Below are positions 59,371 to 64,000 of a stretch of 64,000 bases of DNA, piece by piece; within the stretch, counting starts at the first letter, position 1; each line of letters begins with the position of its first letter. The DNA lies in NCBI GenBank assembly GCA_028285265.1, contig JANQPX010000037.1, positions 62,001 to 126,000 of the forward strand, read 5' to 3'. The translations under genes were made by a program, and so were the position numbers. Source of the DNA: Geminicoccaceae bacterium. Lineage in GTDB: Bacteria > Pseudomonadota > Alphaproteobacteria > Geminicoccales > Geminicoccaceae. The notes under the pieces are model-generated. The model saw only the letters and a program-made list of their open reading frames with translations. It was not told the origin of the DNA and ran no database searches.

Positions 59371-60291
59371 CTACCTCGGCGAAGACAATCTGGTTGCAAT
59401 TTTTGCAGCCAAGGTGGCGTTTGCGGTTGCGAGCTGCATATTGAGTTGCACGGTGCGACCATGGCTCGCCGAGGCCATGTGGCGAAGCATGAACGGCGTC
59501 TGCGCCGGACCGAATATATTCGATTGTTCGGCTGCTAACCTTGCCTCTTCGACCAGCTTGGCCGTTTCGGAACCGCTTAGGGCCAGGTCTTGCGGCGGCG
59601 GTGTGACCACCAACAGGCCACAAGGTAAATTGAGAGCTTTGTGACACCGAATGATTTGGACCAGGTCATCCAACCTATCGACACCCGGAATGTCGATGCC
59701 ACTCTCGGCTGTGTAGAAAGCGGGAAGCTCGGTGCAGCGATAGCCGACAATTGGCACACCGAGACTTTCTAGAACCTCCATTGTACGGGCTTGGTCCAGA
59801 ATTGACTTGATGCCAGCGCAAACGACGGTGACGGCGCTCCGCTGGAGTTCCTGGAGGTCGGCGGAAATATCGAAACTTTGCTCACCGCCGATGTGTACCC
59901 CTCCCAGCCCACCTGTGGCCATAACTCCGATGCCATGTTGCGCGGCCAGATAGATTGTAGAAGCAACCGTTGTTGCCCCGAGCCCCCCGTTTGCCATCAC
60001 CATTGGAAGATCTCGTGTCGTGCATTTCGCAACATCGTCGGCTTCGGCGAGGCGTTGAAGTTCTTCGGCTTCAAGGCCAATCCGAACCGTACCATCAACA
60101 ACTGCCATCGTGGCAGGACAAGCGCCCTCAATTCGAATCTGGCTCTCCATTTGGCGCGCCAGGTCTGCATTTTCCGGCTTAGGAATGCCATGGCAGATTA
60201 GGGTGGACTCGAGAGCCACGGTCGGTCGGTCTTGAGTTAACGCTGTGGTCAATTCTGGAGTCAATTTCATCATTATCGAAGGTGCCTTCAT
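59371..60291 (-). CDS. psuG: Pseudouridine-5'-phosphate glycosidase
   Basis: Reversibly cleaves pseudouridine 5'-phosphate to uracil and ribose 5-phosphate. The 306-residue chain has the family's blocks: PTVALESTLICHGIPKPEN, GACPATMAVVDGTVRIGL, CTTRDLPMVMANGGLGATTVAST, VMATGGLGGVHIGGEQSFDISADLQEL, VPIVGYRCTELPAFY and TPFMLRHMASASHGRTVQLN. The start may be the ATG at 60273, which has GAAGG upstream. No pseudouridine kinase (psuK) is adjacent, so the kinase must be elsewhere. Confidence 0.93.
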   Translation of the reverse strand: MKAPSIMMKLTPELTTALTQDRPTVALESTLICHGIPKPENADLARQMESQIRIEGACPATMAVVDGTVRIGLEAEELQRLAEADDVAKCTTRDLPMVMANGGLGATTVASTIYLAAQHGIGVMATGGLGGVHIGGEQSFDISADLQELQRSAVTVVCAGIKSILDQARTMEVLESLGVPIVGYRCTELPAFYTAESGIDIPGVDRLDDLVQIIRCHKALNLPCGLLVVTPPPQDLALSGSETAKLVEEARLAAEQSNIFGPAQTPFMLRHMASASHGRTVQLNMQLATANATLAAKIATRLSSPR

Positions 60292-60376
60292 CCAAGGTTT
60301 GAGCTAGGGTTCGGCGCAATGCGAATCGCGAAACGAGACCGTCTTTCGTCATGGTATCAACGAGGAACAGAACCAA

Positions 60377-60790
60377 ATGCCACAATCCACCGACCATCAC
60401 ACCGCTTTGATTTATACAATGGTGCTGGTTTCGGCAGCAGAGGGTGTGATGGCTGACACCGAGATCGAGACGATTGGCCGGATCGTCAGATATTTGCCTG
60501 TCTTTCGCGACTTCGATCATGATCGTTTGACCGAAGTCGGCCGGGACTGCACCTATCTCCTGCGTGAGGAGGATGGGTTGGACCAGGCCTTTGACATCAT
60601 TGCCGAAGCGTTACCCGATAAACTACGCGAAACAGCGTATGCTTTGGCTTGCGATGTTGCCGCCGCTGACGGCGCGCTAGCAGAGGAGGAACTCAATCTG
60701 CTCCACCTCTTGCAGACCCGTCTTGGTATCGACAGCTTGATAGCGACGGCGATCGAGCGAGGCGCCTATGCTCGCCATGCTTGCCTATAG
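60377..60790 (+). CDS. TerB-like helical protein
   Basis: A 137-residue all-helical protein with the TerB/DUF533-type pattern: TALIYTMVLVSAAEGVMADTEIETIGRIVR at the start and AYALACDVAAADGALAEEELNLLHLLQTRLGI in the second repeat, each with acidic D/E residues suited to metal binding. Related proteins are linked to tellurite resistance, but most chromosomal copies have unknown roles. GAGGAA precedes the ATG. Divergent from psuG and 28 bases before the nnr gene. Confidence 0.82.
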   Translation: MPQSTDHHTALIYTMVLVSAAEGVMADTEIETIGRIVRYLPVFRDFDHDRLTEVGRDCTYLLREEDGLDQAFDIIAEALPDKLRETAYALACDVAAADGALAEEELNLLHLLQTRLGIDSLIATAIERGAYARHACL

Positions 60791-60818
60791 TTGCATGGAT
60801 CGAGGCCTAGAATAGGTT

Positions 60819-62315
60819 ATGGCACCAGGGATAGATGATGGGCGCCTGTTTACTGTCGCGCAAATGCGACAGGCTGACTCCGCTGCGATTCGGGCCGGCA
60901 TTTCCGGCATAGACCTCATGGAAAATGCCGGGTCAGCAATCACTGATGTCATCGTCGACAGCTTCAATCCGGTCCATACGACCGTTCTTGCTGGTCCCGG
61001 CAATAATGGCGGCGATGGGTTTGTGGTAGCTCGTCGTTTGGCAGAAGCAGGGTGGCCGGTGACCATCGCTTCCTTGATGAACCCCTGCCAGTTGAAGGGC
61101 GATGCAGCCATCGCTCGCGACCGTTGGCATGGACCCATCAGAACGATCGAGGAGGGCGTTCTCGAGGGAGCAGGATTGATTGTCGACGCGTTGTTTGGTG
61201 CCGGCCTAGCCCGGCCCATCGAAGGAGTCGCTGCCTCCGTCTTGTCGACTGCGAATGAAAGTGGGGTGCCGATTATCGCAGTGGACACGCCAAGCGGAAT
61301 TGATGGAGATACGGGCGCAGCGCGGGGCTTTGTGGCAAACGCTCATATTACGGTTACCTTCCATCGTCCAAAGCCCGGCCATTATCTTTTGCCTGGGCGC
61401 CTGCATGTCGGGCGTCTGGTGGTTGCCGACATCGGTATTCCAAAGGCCGTCGATGACAGTCTAGACTTGCGTCTGTTCGCGAATACGCCTGTTCTTTGGT
61501 CAGCTCATTGGCCAAAGCGTGTTTCCGCCGCTCACAAATATCATCACGGGCATGGGTTGGTACTTGGTGGTGGCATGGCCTCCTCTGGTGCAGCAAGGCT
61601 GGCGGCGCGGGCAGCCTTGCGCGCAGGTTCGGGGTTGGTGACGGTCCTCTGTCCGTCTTCGGCGCTTCCGACCTATGCGGCTACGTTAACGGCTGTCATG
61701 GTCCAGCCTTTTTCCGAACATGACGAGAGCTTCGAGCACCTTCTGAACGACTCCCGACAAAATGCTTTTTTAGCTGGTCCGGGCGCGGGCGTTGGTGATG
61801 CCCTTTGCAGGAAAGTTGAGGCCGTCCTGAAGACCGGCAAGGCAGTCATATTGGATGCGGATGCCTTGACGAGCTTCTCCGGGAACCCAAAGAGGCTTTT
61901 TCAGATGGTAAGAGAGAATGCCGCCGTTTTGATGACGCCTCACGAAGGAGAGTTTTCGCGACTCTTTCGGCCTGACGGCGATAAACTGACTCGAACACAG
62001 CGCGCGGCAACCTCCAGCGCCGCAACAATCCTGTTAAAGGGCGCGGATACCGTCGTCGCTCACCCCGACGGGCGTGCGTCCATCCTTACGGACGCGCCAC
62101 CAAGCCTAGCAACTGCCGGCTCAGGAGACGTTCTTGCCGGTATCGCTCTAGGTTTGATCGCTCAATCAATGCCGATGTTCGAAGCAGCTAGCGCTGCTGC
62201 ATGGCTGCATGCGGAAGCTGCGAAGATCTTTGGTACAGGTCTAATCGCAGAAGATCTATCGGAGCAGCTTCCTATAGTTCTCTCAAAACTTGAAAGGAGC
62301 CTAACCGAATACTGA
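60819..62315 (+). CDS. nnr: Bifunctional NAD(P)H-hydrate repair enzyme (epimerase/dehydratase)
   Basis: Repairs hydrated NAD(P)H: the N-terminal half (residues 1-215) is the epimerase, with GPGNNGGDGFVVARRL, DALFGAGLARP and VDTPSGIDGDTG; the C-terminal half (about 225-498) is the ADP/ATP-dependent dehydratase, with AHKYHHGHGLVLGGG, LDADALTSFSG, LMTPHEGEFSRLF, ILLKGADTVVAHP and PSLATAGSGDVLAGI. The 498-residue length is typical of the fused E. coli-type protein. Follows the TerB-like gene in the same direction. Confidence 0.95.
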   Translation: MAPGIDDGRLFTVAQMRQADSAAIRAGISGIDLMENAGSAITDVIVDSFNPVHTTVLAGPGNNGGDGFVVARRLAEAGWPVTIASLMNPCQLKGDAAIARDRWHGPIRTIEEGVLEGAGLIVDALFGAGLARPIEGVAASVLSTANESGVPIIAVDTPSGIDGDTGAARGFVANAHITVTFHRPKPGHYLLPGRLHVGRLVVADIGIPKAVDDSLDLRLFANTPVLWSAHWPKRVSAAHKYHHGHGLVLGGGMASSGAARLAARAALRAGSGLVTVLCPSSALPTYAATLTAVMVQPFSEHDESFEHLLNDSRQNAFLAGPGAGVGDALCRKVEAVLKTGKAVILDADALTSFSGNPKRLFQMVRENAAVLMTPHEGEFSRLFRPDGDKLTRTQRAATSSAATILLKGADTVVAHPDGRASILTDAPPSLATAGSGDVLAGIALGLIAQSMPMFEAASAAAWLHAEAAKIFGTGLIAEDLSEQLPIVLSKLERSLTEY

Positions 62316-62336
62316 TTGGACCCAGTACGACGATGG

Positions 62337-62918
62337 CTAAGCTGGTGGTTCGGTGTCATCGGCCTCGGAAGGTCGCTCTGGAGCGACTTCGTGACGGCTC
62401 CGCCGGCAACGTCCGATGGAACCCTCTGCACAGATGGTTTTCCCATCGGTCCAAGTTGCCCCATCCAAAATCGCTTGCAAAAGGTCCGTATTGTCGAGCC
62501 GCGCGCCTGATAGATCCGCACCGCTGAGATCCGCTCGGAACATGCGAGCCCAAGTGAGATTGGCGCCCTTGAGGGATGCACCCTTGAGATCCGCCTTCGT
62601 CAGATCGGCACGGACCAAATTGGCGTCGTCGAGCACGACGTCTCGCATAATCGATGTGACGAACTTCGCTCGCCTTGCGTCAACAGCCTGAAGGACGCTG
62701 AAGCTCAGGTCAGCCCGCTTAAACGAGGAGTCACGAAGGCTAGCGCCGGTTAGGTCGACGTCAGTTAGATCCTGCCGATCGAAGACGCAACGCCGCCAGT
62801 AGGCATCGGGCGCAGGGACGTCGCTGCACGCGGCATAGGCCGGTGGAGCAAGACTCGGCCAACCAAGGGCCGAGACGACAACAGCAAGTAGCGAAAGACG
62901 CTTCATTCTTTTACTCAT
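62337..62918 (-). CDS. Secreted pentapeptide-repeat protein
   Basis: A 193-residue protein with signal peptide (MSKRMKRLSLLAVVVSALGWPSLAPPAYA) followed by cysteines (ACSDVPAPDAYWRRC) and a run of A(D/N)LxX pentapeptides: DLTDVDLTGASLRDSSFKRADL, then a less regular patch, and ANLVRADLTKADLKGASL and further repeats to about residue 155. The right-handed beta-helix fold is predicted. Secretion is unusual but not rare for the family. A charged tail ends it. Convergent with nnr; function unknown. Confidence 0.88.
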   Translation of the reverse strand: MSKRMKRLSLLAVVVSALGWPSLAPPAYAACSDVPAPDAYWRRCVFDRQDLTDVDLTGASLRDSSFKRADLSFSVLQAVDARRAKFVTSIMRDVVLDDANLVRADLTKADLKGASLKGANLTWARMFRADLSGADLSGARLDNTDLLQAILDGATWTDGKTICAEGSIGRCRRSRHEVAPERPSEADDTEPPA

Positions 62919-62971
62919 ACGCCAACCGTGTTGCAGGCGAAAGACCGGGCGTGCCTAATCTGGGAGAGGAG

Positions 62972-63253
62972 ATGGCCGTGATCGAGCGAATTTACAGGCA
63001 CGTTCGCATCGAAGGACGAGTCCAAGGCGTCTGGTATCGAGGTTGGACCGTGCGCCATGCTGGGCGGCTCGGTTTGGATGGGTGGGTGCGCAATCGTGCG
63101 GACGGTTCTGTCGAAGCCGTTTTTGCTGGGCGACCTAACGACGTCGACACCATGATCAAACGGTGCTGGCGCGGACCACCATCGGCTGAGGTTTCCGCGG
63201 TACACGTGACAGCCTATGACGGCAAAGTTGAGCCCGGTTTCCAGCAGTGCTAG
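62972..63253 (+). CDS. acyP: Acylphosphatase
   Basis: A 93-residue enzyme hydrolysing acyl phosphates. Catalytic residues are visible: Arg23 (VQGVWYRGW) and Asn41 (GWVRNRADGSVEAVF), with VRIEGRVQG at the N-terminus. The ATG at 62972 fits the family length; an upstream in-frame start at 62843 would overlap the promoter of the divergent pentapeptide gene and adds no homologous sequence. GGGAGAGGAG precedes the start. Confidence 0.93.
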   Translation: MAVIERIYRHVRIEGRVQGVWYRGWTVRHAGRLGLDGWVRNRADGSVEAVFAGRPNDVDTMIKRCWRGPPSAEVSAVHVTAYDGKVEPGFQQC

Positions 63254-63353
63254 CCCACAATCAAAGACTTTGTAGCCTGACGATGCGGCCTATTGCGTCG
63301 CCACTCAACTCCGCAGAAGATGCAGACCATCGCCGATATATCCAGGGAAAGAG

Positions 63354-64000
63354 ATGAGCAAGACACTGAAGCTCGTAAGCCCCGTCGACGGCAGTCTTTA
63401 TGCGGAGCGGCCGATTGCTAAACGCGATGAGATTGAACGACGGCTTGAGCAAGCACGCCAAGCGCAACTGGCATGGGCTAACCAGCCGCTCGACGTCCGT
63501 GTCGATGTTGTAAGGTCCGCCATCGCGTCGCTCCGTTCGATGAATGACGAGATCGTGCAGGAGCTTGCTTGGTCGATGGGGCGGCCGGTTCGCTATGGTG
63601 GTGAAATCGGCGGTGTCGAAGAGCGCGCTTATCATATGGCTGACATAGCGAGCGACGCGCTCGCAAGGATAGAAGTCGAGGATAGCGAGGCGTTTTGTCG
63701 CTATATCGAGCGACTGCCAGTAGGCCTCGTCTTCGTTATGGCACCTTGGAACTATCCCTATCTCACGGCGATCAATACAATCGCTCCGGCCTTGATTGCG
63801 GGAAATGCAGTGGTGTTGAAACACGCCACACAAACACTGCTGACCGGTGAACGCTTTGAGCAAGCTTTTAAGCGTGCAGGTCTTCCTGAGGCTGTTTTTA
63901 CCAACGTTTTCCTCGACCATGAGACCACCGAAGCACTGATCGGTGCTCGTCGCTTCGATCATATCAACTTCACAGGATCAGTTGTTGGCGGTCGAACGAT
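63354..64000 (+). CDS. Aldehyde dehydrogenase family protein (N-terminal part)
   Basis: Open from ATG 63354 to the window edge (215 codons and two bases), starting MSKTLKLVSPVDGSLYAERP. The NAD-binding region is visible: VFVMAPWNYPYLTAINTIAPALIAGNAVVLKHA and FDHINFTGSVVGG. This is the start of a 450-500-residue NAD(P)+ aldehyde dehydrogenase (aldedh superfamily); the catalytic cysteine lies beyond the window. YAERPIAKRDEIERRLEQARQAQLAW is the usual N-terminal helix region. The substrate cannot be read from this part. Confidence 0.9.
   Translation, partial: MSKTLKLVSPVDGSLYAERPIAKRDEIERRLEQARQAQLAWANQPLDVRVDVVRSAIASLRSMNDEIVQELAWSMGRPVRYGGEIGGVEERAYHMADIASDALARIEVEDSEAFCRYIERLPVGLVFVMAPWNYPYLTAINTIAPALIAGNAVVLKHATQTLLTGERFEQAFKRAGLPEAVFTNVFLDHETTEALIGARRFDHINFTGSVVGGRT

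Noticed and set aside
1..64000. CRISPR arrays, prophage or insertion sequences
   Set aside because: No regularly spaced repeats, integrase, transposase or phage structural genes were seen by eye on either strand; short or decayed copies could be missed without a search.

Overview
The window looks like a chromosomal segment of a heterotrophic, probably marine, alphaproteobacterium. The basis is gene content: a trimethylamine monooxygenase with a type III glutamine-synthetase-like gene and an ammonium transporter (a combination well known in marine Alphaproteobacteria), many ABC importers, a TAT-exported formate dehydrogenase with DUF3305/DUF3306 partners, and protocatechuate 3,4-dioxygenase. 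No phage genes, intact insertion sequences, rRNA or CRISPR were seen. Similarity calls come from reading motifs; no database search was run.

Layout. 1-207: end of a peptide-type ABC ATPase gene. 574-5949: methylated-amine nitrogen block, with tmm facing a minus-strand amt / small membrane protein / gmaS-like / alpha-beta hydrolase operon; amt has an excellent sigma-54 promoter. 6317-10008: AraC-type regulator divergent from pobA-pcaH-pcaG (4-hydroxybenzoate to the ring-cleavage product of protocatechuate). 10201-14132: two cysteine-containing secreted proteins, a SCO copper chaperone and an ABC exporter. 15034-20999: a short-chain dehydrogenase, then an RND pump and its adaptor, divergent from a TetR regulator across two 17-bp operators. 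21454-24250: a fructose/ribose-type ABC importer ending in a strong terminator. 24717-25514: a methyltransferase.

25653-47344 is the most unusual part. Three complete CUT1-type ABC importers are packed together with four NTF2/SnoaL-fold proteins (three of them apparently two-domain), a LacI regulator, a two-domain cupin, a MetE-like zinc enzyme and an SMP-30-type lactonase. A LacI-style palindrome lies in the short divergent promoter between the first two arms. I know of no described pathway with this set, and propose it as an undescribed uptake and degradation system for a carbohydrate-like or methylated, polyol-like compound. A stem-loop follows each of the three binding-protein genes.

47696-64000 is more ordinary: tRNA-Thr(UGU); a secreted protein with a duplicated cysteine domain; a formate dehydrogenase locus (beta, alpha, TAT peptide, TorD chaperone, DUF3306, DUF3305, divergent multi-cluster ferredoxin) with no membrane gamma subunit visible; an OmpA-type lipoprotein; an orphan Hpt protein; pseudouridine-5'-phosphate glycosidase; a TerB-like protein; the bifunctional NAD(P)H-hydrate repair enzyme; a secreted pentapeptide-repeat protein; acylphosphatase; and the start of an aldehyde dehydrogenase running off the edge.
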